The notes under the pieces were generated by a model. That model made no database searches, was not told the DNA's origin, and saw nothing but the letters and a program-made list of their open reading frames with translations. From the NCBI RefSeq assembly GCF_028769735.1, contig NC_088170.1, forward strand, positions 43,258,585 to 43,322,584: a DNA stretch of 64,000 nucleotides, given 5' to 3'. The translations under genes were made by a program, and so were the position numbers. Of this stretch, positions 12,203 through 24,300 are shown piece by piece (position 1 is the stretch's first letter; every line of letters begins with the position of its first letter). This stretch comes from Zonotrichia leucophrys gambelii (lineage: Eukaryota; Chordata; Aves; Passeriformes; Passerellidae).

Positions 12203-13884
12203 AATATGAGAGCATTTGCTAGTTTTGGATAACAAAGGTATCAAAGACAAAATCTGACACATGCCACGCTAATCACCCAAGTTTCAGGCTATCCACCTGC
12301 TGAAATGTCCCCAGCAATTTGGGTGTGTTCCCGTAGTAAAGGGAGAGAGTAAAAAGAGAGAGAAGAAAAAGATTATTAGATAAAGGAAAGACCTCAAGGT
12401 GTGAAACCAGATGAACACCACAGGCAGGACTGAGATGCCAATATGCTGAATAAAGCTTTACACCATGAGTAATCCTGTAGATATTAGGTGGCCAAATGAT
12501 GAGGAAAAAAAAATTGTTGCTGTGTTAGTAAGAAATCCCTATTTGGCCAATAATCAAATGAGAATGAAAATTTCTTATCAGCAAGAGATTAAAGATTATT
12601 TTTAAAGCGATTTTAAAGTACTTTTAACATTTATTTGTATCCAAAACAAAACTATCGTGAGCCTTAATTTCTCCAGTGTTTTCCCTATTGGGGAAGAAAG
12701 CTTTACAGCTTTCTAAATCACTGTAACTGGGAAGATTTTCTTACAATACATCATCATCCGGTTCTTCAGAAGGAAGAAGACAATGGTCTGTATACAAAAT
12801 AACCTGTGCATTATTATGTCTCGATCAGAAAAAGGAAAGGGTAATTTTAGACACCTCTTTATTTGGCAGCTCTGCAGGATCTTAAGTAGGCCATGAATTA
12901 CCTTGTTTGAACAGATCCATATCAGAGATGTAATTACACTTCCCAAGGACAAACCCACCCAAATCAAAGCAAAGATCATCAAACGTCATGCAACATCTAG
13001 GCTCCCCCTTGAAATTAAAAACATTGCAGTACTGAGAGCATTTCAGCGAAGGGGAATGTAAACAACTTGACTGTCTTCTCCAGTTTCTTTCAGTTAGCTA
13101 CACAATTGTTCTCCCCAGGTCCAGAAAACATTCTAAGTACTTACTATCTTCTATTTAAGGACGGATATACTAAGGTAAGTTATTGCCAAATACACAGCAT
13201 TGTCAGCTTGGGAAAAAAAGTAAAAATTAAGGTCTCAACTGTTAACTGAAATCAGGTAGAAATAGTGACATGGGAAGAAGCCCTATTCAAACTGATATAC
13301 TGCGCTGGGATGTAACACAGAATTTCTTTAATCTTCTCTATGCATTCAAACTGTAAATATCTAACTTGTGATTAATCACCACACAATCCAAACCTTTTCT
13401 CTTTAATCTTCAAGCTAATGGAGAAAAAATAACGTGGATCAATAAAATTGTAACATCTTGGCAGATGCTGCGGAGATACACACTAAGCTAAGGTGGCAGA
13501 CCTACAGTAAATTGCAACACTTAATCCGTGCATGTAATTTTCTCAGGAAGAACACAGGTTTGTGCAACTCCTGTTCATTCCCACTCTAATGACTCCATCA
13601 TGTGAACCCTTACAGCCTTTGGTTTCTTTCTCATGCGATCAGCAGCCATGACTAACAGGTCTCAGCCAGCAGGTGTTTACAGAGTAAAGCAGAGGGTGGA
13701 ATCCAGTCTACCTCTCCAATGTTTTAGGCATGTTTTTTCTGGGTTATCAGAGTGAAAGAAAGGGCTGATTCATTGCATCTAAATTTGCTTTGTACAAGGA
13801 AAGCACTTAAGGAAACATATCCCACCATGCTCAGGCTCTTCCATGTCTCCTGTCTTCAGAGAATCTCGTGAGCTCAGTAGCATC
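12203..13884. other. AT-rich unique DNA, no gene seen
   Basis: Only chance frames of up to 89 codons, plus a purine-rich stretch at about 12340-12372. No transposon end, exon or RNA gene was recognised before the CR1 fragment that follows. Confidence 0.5.
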
Positions 13885-14119
13885 CAGATGCACCAGAGGA
13901 GGTTTAGGTTGGACATTAGGAGGGATTTCTTCATAGAAAGGGTGATTAGACATTGGAATGGACTGCCCAGGGAGGTGGTGGAGTCACCAGCCTTGGAGGC
14001 TTTTAAGGAAGGACTGGACTTATTGGCCTGGTCTAGTTGACATGGTAATGTTTGCTTAAAGGTTGGACTCAGTGATCTCAGAGGTCTTTTGCAGCCTAAT
14101 TGATTTTGTGATTTCGTGA
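13885..14119 (+). mobile_element. CR1 LINE 3' end with ORF2 C-terminus
   Basis: The nucleotide sequence follows the CR1 3' end closely: 'aggttggacattagg', 'ttcttcatagaaagggt', 'gggaggtggtggagtcacc', 'ggttggactcagtgatctc', ending ATTGATTTTGTGATTTCGTG. The frame to the stop at 14040 still reads as the C-terminus of the CR1 ORF2 protein. It has an [11 protein letters not shown] segment, then [20 protein letters not shown], closely matching the conserved family tail. The upstream endonuclease and reverse transcriptase regions are absent, so this is a 5'-truncated dead copy. The chance methionine at 13843 lies upstream of the recognisable element. Confidence 0.93.
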
Positions 14120-15712
14120 ACTCTTCAAGGGAAAGCCAGTCTTTCCGAGTTTTTATCTTCCCCTAATGATATGAGGAACTAGCAGCAATTTCCAGATGTC
14201 TCTGCCTTCAAAAAGCCAGTCTCCATGGCATTGTTCAAAGGACCCTGAAGAGTGTGCCCAGTCAGGCGCTGCAGCACCGTCCCTGCAGCAGGCGGAGAAG
14301 TGGAGCTGGGCGATGTGCCCTGGGCTCTGCTTGGGCAGGGGAGCCACACATGCCCACTCTCTTGGCAAATGCTCCCAACAACAGAGCACAGGTTGCCCCA
14401 GGGCACTACCCAGCCCCAGTGCTGCCCAGGGGTGACCATCAGGCAGCCACTGTGCCTGAGGAAAAGCCCACAGGAACTTATCACCACCCAAGGGGTACCG
14501 TTTTGAACCATGGGTCTTTCACACACACCCTGGCCAGCAGTAAGAGCTGGGAAGATCTGGAGAATGTGATGTCAGAACCAGCTAAGGTGGGTGTTATACA
14601 CTGGTAGTCCTATGTAAAAAAGAAAGTATCCCAGAACTTTTCTTGGGGCATTAAACATCCCTACATGTGCTGTGACTTTTGTAGCTAAAATGCAGGCTCT
14701 CTTGCCCCTGTATTCTGCTTATACTTCTCCATAGGAGGCCAGTCCTGGTGACACCAGGGAACCCTGTGCAGCAAGGGAAAGCAAAGACTGTAGTTTACAA
14801 CTGCACTGAGCATTCGAGCAGAGAACTTTCTCATGGTAGTGGTGTCACACTATAGCACCACAGCATCAATAAATTCCTCTTTGAAGGAGGCATCTTTAAA
14901 GTCCATATTCAGAAAGAAAAGGTTGATTATTTTTCCCCACTATGCTGTTTTGCCAGAAATGTTAAAATCATTGAAGAGACATTCTGACTTCTCTTGGTAT
15001 GCAGCTAAGCAAAAATGAGTGATGCTATTTGTTATTCCCACCATAAAGAAAGAACTTCAACAGTATCCAGTTAAATTATTTTCTCATATCTTTTACTACA
15101 GGAACTTTCTTTTTAATATTGCTGAATATTTCACTTCAGCCACTCTATAAATTAGTCTCATCTGAATGAGTTTCCACCCTTCCTTAATATATGGCTTTCG
15201 CTGCATTTGTATTTGTATCACAGCTGTTGCCTACGTCAGTTTTTTCCCTTCATTTAACCTCTGCATTTTCAGTTGCTTCAGAAAGAAATTTATGGCTGAA
15301 TCAGCAAGGATAATGTCTGCTTAGGCATGGTCTGTGGGGAAAACAACTGGAGGCACATTGCCTGGCCTCTGTCTTTCTCAAGTAATTTCTTCTGTAGAAA
15401 TATGTATGCTGCAATGGTGATGTTCTTACCCAAATGGGTATGAGAGCATAAGAGCTGAGAAGATGTGCAAAGCAAGGGAAGAGTGGGGTTTTTGTTGAGC
15501 AAGAACTATTTTCAACACTCCACCTCCAGGAAGGGGCAGGCACAGGACAGGAGTGGAATGTTTTTCGCTAATGTGAGGGCACATCTGCAGCTTTGTCACA
15601 CTGTGAAGTGGAGCTGATGTGCAAAAGGAGCCTCCTTGCTCTGCTCACCACTGCCAGAGGGGTTTAATGTGCTTTAGCGTGAGACCTGTAATATTAGCTG
15701 GTTTTCTTGTAA
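14120..15712. other. Noncoding stretch with GC-richer patch
   Basis: About 14190-14540 is GC-richer and has six overlapping frames of 79-117 codons on both strands. None resembles a known protein, and their mutual overlap argues for low stop density. The rest is AT-rich with only chance frames. Confidence 0.5.
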
Positions 15713-15932
15713 CAAGGGTGTGAGCGAGTGTGAGCAAGTGTACAAGGGTGTGAGTGAGTGTGCAGGGGCGTGAGTGTGAGTAGTGTGAAAGGGTGTGAGT
15801 GTGCAAGAGTGTGAGTGAGTGTGCAGGGGCGTGAGTGTGAGTAGTGTCCAAGGGTGTGCACAAGTGTGAGTGTGCAAGGGAGCGAGAGTAGTGTGCATGA
15901 GTGTGAGTGTGCAAGGGTGTGACTTTCTGCTT
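15713..15932. repeat. GTGAGTGT-type minisatellite
   Basis: About 220 bp is built almost only of GTGTGAGTGTGCAAGGG-like and GTGAGTAGTGT-like words. A larger period is visible: the block TGAGTGAGTGTGCAGGGGCG at 15751 recurs at 15812, a step of 61 bases, followed by the same GTGAGTAGTGT word each time. The minus strand therefore translates as His-Thr-Ser-rich chance frames (89 and 97 codons), which are not genes. It is probably length-variable between individuals. Confidence 0.93.
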
Positions 15933-17223
15933 CTACTTGCAGGGTAAGGTTAAAACTTTCTTCATAGGAAAGGGGAGTAATAAACAAGACCCAAGTGTAT
16001 CCTAATAGCTAAAGAGCTCAGAGGCAAATAAAACATGCAGAATTATTTCAATGAATATCATTTTTCCTATGCCAGTGGCCGAAATTTTGAGCCAGGCTGA
16101 TGAACTTTAGCTTGGCAGCCTGCAAAGCTCCTTAATTATGTCGTGATCAACCGTCATTTATCAATATCTATAATTTTATGATATCTCTCTTCCAAGTCTC
16201 TGAAGTCCCCAAGTATATAAAGTTGGACTGAGCCATTGTGAGACTCTGCTACCGGTCTCAGAAAAGCACTGTAAATATTGATCTGTTCATGTCTGTAAAC
16301 ACAAATAAAAAGTGTTACAAAAATGCCATTTATACTGGCCACAGTTAAGGTATATGGTTTTACCTTTGCCTGGTTAGAATTACCATGGTATTATCTATGC
16401 TAAGATGCCATGGTAACTTTAAACAATTGGAAATGGCAATTACATCCATGCTAATGTTGAGCATGGCATTATTAACTGCATCATTCAGGTTTGTAGGGAC
16501 AGAAACAAATTCAACGAGATGAGAAACTTTGTATGAGAACTGAAGCACACAAAGAGAAAATAGCAAATCTGTAAAATTAAAATTCTGGGTGGCCCCTAAT
16601 ACCTTGAATTCTGTTTAACTCTGTGAATAAGTTCTGTATACTGTGAATAAGAGCTACTGAAATAAGAGCTAACAAACCCATTGATGTCCTTCACTAAATC
16701 ATCAGAATATTAATGTCCCCTTCTACATCCTCAGAAATGTGTCCTATATCTTCATTTAACGCTTACAGATATATATCTAGAAGGGGAGGGGGGTTAGAAA
16801 GGAAGGCCAAGTCTTTCCAAAGAATGCTCAAGATGAATGGTAACAAAGGCTGTTGAGAAATTTTATTAATGTTGGAGAAGTGCCAGATATACTCATTTTT
16901 AATATTTGAAAAATTAATTGTACTTGCCAAAGACCCTTTCAAGGCAGATGCTTTAATTCCTTTTAAAAGCGCAAGATCAAAATATGCATCATCAGTTACT
17001 TAATTTGAAACATCAAAAACCCTCAAATTCATGACATGGTCCTACAAACTGATCTTTAAAATCAAGTTTTGGGCCTTTATTTATTCTGATGATAGGCTGG
17101 TTTTCCATCATTAATATTTAAGCAGAAAGAAAAAAAAGAAAACATAAAAAAACACATGGTTTTTTTTTAAAGGGGAAAAACCTTTCCTAGAAAGACAATG
17201 AGCCTCCAACAAATACTTGGTGT
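15933..17223. other. AT-rich unique DNA, no gene seen
   Basis: Only chance frames of fewer than 70 codons. A 12-base palindrome AGATATATATCT lies at about 16767. A near-duplicated CTGTGAATAAG word occurs twice around 16621-16650. Nothing else was recognised. Confidence 0.5.
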
Positions 17224-17296
17224 GCAAAAAAAAAAAACAAAAAAACAAAAAAACCCCCAAAAAAACCAAACCAAACCAAACCAAACCAAAAAACCC
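17224..17296. repeat. A-rich tract with (CCAAA)5
   Basis: Runs of A broken by single C (17226-17254) lead into five perfect CCAAA units at 17266-17290 and then AAAAAACCC. On the minus strand this is a GGTTT repeat with T runs, the same compositional class as the G/T tracts near 3145, 20141 and 54000. It could be an old poly(A)-derived tail, but no retroposed body is recognisable beside it. Confidence 0.9.
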
Positions 17297-20200
17297 TTTA
17301 CTTTCCATTAATTTTTCCTGCATGGCTAAAATTGTATTGCACTATTACTGTAGGTCTCATCTGAGAAAAGTAGACCAGTGATAAGGGCCAAAATGTGAGG
17401 GATAGGCTAAGAAGCTGATACAGGTGAGATCTGAAGGAGGTAAGGCCAGCAGCTGTGCCTGTCCCCAGGTAGGATGTGCTGTGTTAACATTCAAAAGAAA
17501 GAAAAGAAAAACTGGGTGATCCAGTTTTGTAATACCGATCCCATTCTGTATTTCTAAACCTGCCATTTGTATTTCTTTTATTCTATGTCTCTATTAAAAG
17601 CGTTATTAAAAAAGCTTTATAGGCTTTCATGGCACATTATTAGAATTTCTCCTACTCAGGAGTTAAATGAGTTCTGTTCCACTTCTCAAAGTATGGTGTA
17701 TAATATATGACTGGAAATCAATAGTCATATCTACTGTACATATAGAGCTGGATATTGGCCAGATATTCCAGACAGGTGTCTGGTTCCCAGAGAGTATTTT
17801 CCTTAAGGAGTGGTATCTGAAGAAGTTTTATAACTGGCCGCTATCGTTGTTCCCTCTCTTCTCGGTGTTTCTGCTCTGAGGTGTCTCCTATCACTTTTTA
17901 AATCATGTTTTCCCCAGCTATTTCCTGGCATCCACTTTGGGTACCTGATTTCTTTACTGCCATTCTTTGGGCCCTGAGATAAACGGCATGGGTTATTATA
18001 CCATCCTACATCCAGTGTGTCATTAAAGATAGCTTGATACTTGCAGCTTTACAAACTGCTTTCCACAAAGTGCACTGCTGATGAGAATGTAAGGGTGCAA
18101 ATATGCAGAAAAGCCAATTAGTTTTGTCTCAGCTGATATAAAATACATGCTGGAGACTTTCGGAACTTATGCAGCTCCTGTTTTATTCACTAACCTGAAG
18201 TCAGAGTGCCTTGAACCATTAGTGATAAAACTTTGTGCGATAAAATAGCAGTAATGAAGTAACAGCAGCATCAACATGGGATTACAGGAAAGTTCTAGAA
18301 AAAATCAAGTCCTTATAAAAATAAAGTAAAACCCATCCTTCAAGACTTTGCTTCTGAGTATAGAAGGCAAGCCTTGCACAAAGCAGGTGAGAGAGCAGCA
18401 TGCTGATGTTGCCAGAGTCCTGCAGTCTTCACAGTTGAGTTTGAAGACAGAAATTAGGTATGAACTAAATATTGGAGTAGGCTTGATTTTAGTAACATAT
18501 CCAGGAGAATTTGATGGGTGATGGTATCACCTAGCAGGAAGGAAAGCTATAATAAGATCCAATGCCTAGAAGCTGAATGTTGACAAAATTCAGTCTAGAA
18601 ATAAGATCTGAACTTTGGCTGCCAGAGTGATTAACTACTAGAATAATGTGTGCAAGGATGAATAAATTCCTGCAGACACAGACCATCCATTTTTCTAAAT
18701 GACAGATCTTCAAAGAGGAGCACTAAGCACAGTGCAGAAATTACCAAGTGCATTTTTCTGGCAAGTATCATGTGTCATGGAAAAGGTCATACCAGCTCAT
18801 CAATGGATTCTCTTCCTTTGCTTCATTGTCATATCGAGGTCTGCGTGGCTGCTGCAAGGCCACAGGCAGCACCCATCCCCACCACTGGTCTTTGGGACAT
18901 GGTCTCACTGCTCATTAAAACTTAGGGCAGGTGAATTGAAAATGTCACAAGTTTTTGAACCACTTTCAAACTAACCAGAGTAGTTAACTTAGATTTTTAA
19001 TATCTGTGTGTTCATCTTCTTAGACACAAATTCCTCTAAATAAGGCTTCCTGTATTTCTTCTTAGGCAGAAATAGTAAAAATGAAACTAGTATTTTATGA
19101 CAGAAATCTCCAGTGTTGATGAGTTGGGAACCACAGATATTTTCTTCTGCTAATCTGTTCAGTTTCTGCCTTCTCATATCAGAAGACCTGTTCCAATGAC
19201 TGCTCTGGTCACATTCTACAGATAGTGCTGAACTGGAAACAAGAAAAGGGAAAGCTTCTTGCCACTCTTCTCCCTTCTTTGTCTTCCAAGATGAGCCAAG
19301 TGGTCCCCACGCTTTAGAAAAACTTCAAAAAATGACAGGGATTTATTTGCTCTGTTTTCAGACAGCAAAGTCCATGTCTTTTCACAGTGCATCTTCTGGA
19401 GGCGCAGGAATAGTTAGAATAAGGACTTTGACTGGGTCCCCATCTGTCCCCACACTCAACAAGGTGTTTTCCTTTTGCCTACAGAGCACCTTCAGTGATT
19501 CATTGCCTTTTGCATCATGTATGTGTTCAAATGCAGACCATCTGAAATTTCACCAGGTTTCACTTTGTGTATATAGAAATGGTAGGCTTCAAGGTTCAAA
19601 ATTATTTGCAGGGATCTTAAACTCGGGATATGCTACAACTGCCCAGTCTCACAGAAAAATAAAAAAGATATATGAGATTTATAATAAAAGAAAAAAGAAA
19701 GAGCCAACAATTCTACATAAATATACATTATTTAGAGAAAAAACTACACTCTTACACAGATGTTTGAGTTTTCAGCCTGTGGATAGCATCACTTTCAAAT
19801 AATTAATGAGCACAGCTCCCTGAGACCACAAAACCAGCTTAGATTTTTTTTCATCTGTGTCAAATCCATTTTTCTACAACAGCTTTGAGGTAAATTCCTG
19901 TAGTTTGTGCTAGGAATTTTCACTTCACCAAAAGGCTGATGTAGGTCAGAGTTAGACAAAAGATGACAAAGCCTTGTAATTGGGAAGTGATATTGTTTAT
20001 GAGATTCTATTATGTGTCTGTCTCTCCCAGTAAGCTGAAGCATCAGATTCTTGCATATATGGATTAACTTTCAGTCAGTGTAGATGAAAGACTGTTCATG
20101 GTGTTGCTTTCACACTGTTTTAGTTTATTGTTCTGGGTTTTGGTTTTTTTTTTGTCATTTTCTGTGGCTAAGCAGTACAGACACAGAAAGAGAAGAATGC

Positions 20201-21331
20201 TGATGTGGGTGAAAATAGTATAGTGGTTACCTTCTCCTAGCAGAGCACAAAGCCTCCTGCAGCTACATCAGAGATCACGGCAAGGACACTGTGCCAAGCA
20301 GCGCTGGTCCCTCACTGATGGAACCCCACCACCCTCAGAGATTTTGTTAAAAGTGCATCTCCTGAAAGCCTCCACCAAGGCTTGGCAGAGCAGTTATGCC
20401 AGGTTTTGTCCAATGATGATCATTAAAGTTTCCCCCTCCAGAAATTTGATGGCAAATTCTGACCCGAGGCACTGGTGCCAGCGGCAATGCCCTGCCAAGG
20501 AGGCAGCTCCCACAAGCTGCAGCTGCAACACAGTGCTCAAGGATGGGCATCCTTGTCCTGACACACCTGCTGCTGGGCCAGGGAGAGGACCAGTGGGACA
20601 GACAGCGCCAGTTCTCATCTGCCCTCTCCAAAGAGGCAGCAACTTGCTCAAAGCCCTGCCACAGAGCCTGGAAATCTGAGCAGGACATCAACTGCGTTGT
20701 CTCTCCCTCTTTTGGAAGAACTGTACTAAAATGCAGGAAGCTAAAAGGGGAAGAAAAATCACTGTCTTTTTCATTGCAAGATCTACAGGGTTTCAAAAAG
20801 TAAGGATCAGGTGAAGCTAAGTGGTAAATTCAAATTGAACAAAAAGAGATGGTCCTCATCCACTTACAGCTATGGGCCATTGCAGATCACAGCAGCTTAC
20901 AAAAGTTCATAAAGAAATAGGATGAATTCATAGATGAAAAATCCATTCTGGGCTATGAAACAGAAGCCACTACTCCTGGCTCAGGAAGCACCTGCACCAC
21001 AAATCACTGAAGTTGCAATACTGGCCAAGGTATTGTCATTATATGCCTGTCCTGTTTTCTGTGCTTTCTCTTAAGATTCTTCTAGCTCACAGGCTTGGAT
21101 ACAGGCTTCTGGACCTTTGATCTGATCAATTTATAGTTACTGTATTCTCACAATCTTCAGAGAGTCTTGGCCAAATCTGTGGTATCTGAGTAAAATTTGT
21201 AATCTGTAAAAATTTGATATAATGAAACAAATAATTGAAGGCAGGCATATAATTTTTATTGATATGCTAAAATTCACTTAAATCATCCCATACAAGCCAT
21301 TTCCCACTAATCACTTGGCTACACTTAATTA
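17297..21331. other. Unique noncoding DNA, no gene seen
   Basis: It includes a 156-codon + frame at 19332-19802 and opposed frames of 111 (+) and 149 (-) codons at 20344-20796. None looks like a known protein. The pair at 20.3-20.8 kb overlaps antisense in a GC-richer patch, so I treat all of them as chance. A short G/T tract lies at about 20137-20152. Confidence 0.45.
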
Positions 21332-21367
21332 CTTTTATTAACCTTCCCACTTTTACTAACCTTCCCA
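21332..21367. repeat. 18-bp tandem duplication
   Basis: CTTTTATTAACCTTCCCA at 21332-21349 is followed directly by CTTTTACTAACCTTCCCA at 21350-21367, one mismatch apart. It is a simple local duplication with no associated element. Confidence 0.95.
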
Positions 21368-24300
21368 AGCTATTTATCTTTCTTATTACTGCAGTGTAGT
21401 ATGAAGCAGATCTGTGAAATAACTGGTGGAATACAGCCAGGGGTAGGAGGTTTGGGTCTAAAGTTTGCAGCTTGATTCTGCTCCCCTTTAAAAAAGATAA
21501 AAGATCTAATCTGAATTTCTAATGCCTCCATTGGCTGATGTGGTTTGGTAAAACTATTTGCAGTGTATGTGTAAGTTTCTTAAAACACCAGTCTGTTAGA
21601 TAAAATATGAAATAACCCTTTACACTTTACAGCAAGGACTATTCCTGGGGCCAGGTACCCAACCCAACCAATGGTCCAGGACTTGCTGTGGTCTCCTCTT
21701 CCTCGCTCACACCTCGGTTTCAGTACCTGAGAGATGCTGTGCTCACTGTGTCCATGTTCACTCCCCATGCAAAGCACATCTCATTAAAGTGAGCAGACTC
21801 AGGCACAGGCCCAGGCACAGCTGTGCAGTGATTCCCAGAAGAAGGGGTCCCAGCTGCTTTTAGCCCAAGCTGTTCCTGGAACATCAGTACAGTTGTCAAG
21901 GGTCTGCACAGTTGGCAGCATGTGTGTGGACACCCCCTTTGGGAGGGGAGGTTTTGGGGTCGGAGTTTTCCTATGGGGACACAAGTCTTTTTTGATTTGC
22001 CAGTTCAGCTGCAAGCTGAGATGGAAAAGTATGTGCAAAACAGAAGATGGGCTGAGAATCCACCAAAGGCAAAAGGAGTCCTTCCTTTTATGTTAATGGA
22101 GTTTGGATCAGGCCTGCTGTGCCTGGCCAGTTTGGTGTTGAAGCTCCAGAACTCCCTACAGAGCACAAAAGCTATCTGTCAGTTCTGCAAGGAGCAAAGG
22201 CACTTAACGGAAGCACATAGGTGTACCACACATTTTAACAGATGATTTGTGAGCTACTGTGGCAAGAGAGATACCAAAAAATCAGTTGAATTTAAGGAAA
22301 ATAACTTTTGGGAGCTTAAAAGGATTACTAATTTCTGGATCTGCTTTCCTCACCCAGGCAACACCACACTGCAGCTGATGATGCAGTAGTTTGCAGTACC
22401 TGAAGACACCAATTGCACTATTTGCTGTTCCCTAAAGCTCCCAAGCAACATCCCTGCAAGCTGCAGCTGGCATTAGTGGCTTTCATAGGCCAGAACCATG
22501 TGAGAGTCTGAGCCACTGTGATTTGTCTGTCACTTCATGTTGTGAGAGCTGTACCAGTATTCCAGTACATTATTCATGTGATGCAAGGGTATTAAGCTTT
22601 TGCATCCTTGTTTCTACTGAAGTATATAAATAGAAGAGACATGTGGTACTGCTGTACTCAGTTCAGAACTGAATTGTCCAAAAACATTTAATTCCCAGAA
22701 ACTTTCAACTTAACCAAAAAGGTTTGGACTATCCAAAATAATTTTTTATCAGTTGAAATGAAAAACATCCAAACTTCTTTTTTTTTTTGCAAGTATTTTA
22801 TATAAACACTCAATTTCATGTAACAGGTAACAAATTATTGAATGGTAAGGACCTAAATAATGGAAGGTTGCAAATAGTACTGTTCCTAATATTCTAACTC
22901 TGCAGCCTTCAGAAATTTTCTTCAGGAAAATGTAAGCATAGGAAATATTTTGCAGCATGCTTTTCCCTCCTTATTTAGCATATTTATAGTTGGCTTGCTG
23001 ATATTGGGGTAGAGTTTAAATGGGGAGGGGAGACTTTATTTTCTCTCAACTGTGGGTAAGTACTATCTACTTCAGAGGGTACTGTGGGGCTTAATTAATG
23101 TTTACAGCGCCTCAGGAGTCTTACCCACATTAAAGGTATAATAATAACTATTCCTAATTAACTTCCTACTAAAAAGCAAAGTTTCATGAAGTTTTAAAGC
23201 AGAACAGTCGATGAATTTGTAAACTCCATTTATTTGAATCCCTGGAGTAGGAAAAGTTAGTGGGGAAAATGGTAAAAATCTTCAATTAATTTTTCCCAAC
23301 CTGAGGGATTTAATTAAGATGTTAGAAAAAACGTGCAAGTTTCCTGTGGGTATTTCTTATTTAATTTTCAGTTTCTTAAAGATGGATCTTGAAGCTTAAA
23401 ACAGATTTTGTAAGCCATGAAGAGACTAATTCAAAAATAGATGCTAGTTTATTAAAGTTGAACTGGCTATGGATCAAATTATCCAGACAAAATTCAACAG
23501 CTACATGCAACACTTTATACTATTTACATTCTGTAGTTTCCTTGCTTTGAATTTCTTTTAAAAGGATTGCAGAATATGGCTTGCTGGCATAACTCAAACA
23601 CCATGTAGAGATACTTGAGCTACCTGTGAAAGATCTGAGTCAAATGTTGGAAGCTACACATCTCTGCTAGCTCAGAATAACATCTGAGTTAATTAGTCCT
23701 GGGGAGAAGAGAAATATATTCACTTCAGTGGGGCAGAACACAAGCCCATGAGACCCAGGATACCTACTCTAGACATAGCCTCTAGGAATATATTTCCAGC
23801 TGAAAGGTAGGAAACTTTTAAAAGGACCCACAGTACTCCCCAGACTGCAGTGCACCAAAAAAGAAGCATTTGCCCTGTGCCCTCAGGGTGCATCTCCCAC
23901 CACAGACAGACCTACTTCCAAGGGCAGAACTATAGCTTATGACGAGACAGAACCTTAACTGATGCTGGATTTATCTATACCCTTCAAACAAACCAATGTT
24001 TGCTGCAAATGTCCCACTTCCTTGAGGACTGGTCACCACGGGGCATGTGGGGGCAAAAGACTGTAGTTTGAAAGACATCAGGTTTCATGAGTTCATCCAT
24101 GGGAGAAAAAAGAAATTAAAACCAGCACAAATAAGAATGATTGAAGACAAAAAAATAGGGTTAGAGATCAAGAAATTACATTGTTGTCTTGAAGACTGCT
24201 TGTGAGCTTCAGAAGCTAAAGTACTTTCCTTAAAACCACATCAGGATAGCAGGGGTCAATGTGCAGCCCCAAGGGGGAGTCCTGGCTCTGGGCAGAGCTT

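Noticed and set aside
15645..15987. His-Thr-Ser repeat proteins on the minus strand
   Set aside because: They are translations of the minisatellite in different frames.
19332..19802. 156-codon + frame
   Set aside because: Composition shifts from mixed to lysine-rich at the end where the DNA becomes A-rich. No family resemblance.
20344..20796. Opposed frames of 111 (+) and 149 (-) codons
   Set aside because: Mutual antisense overlap in a GC-richer patch, with no domain in either direction.
22141..22245. Cys/His-rich end of a 107-codon frame as a zinc finger
   Set aside because: Only one Cys-x2-Cys pair, with spacing that does not fit a standard finger and no second copy.
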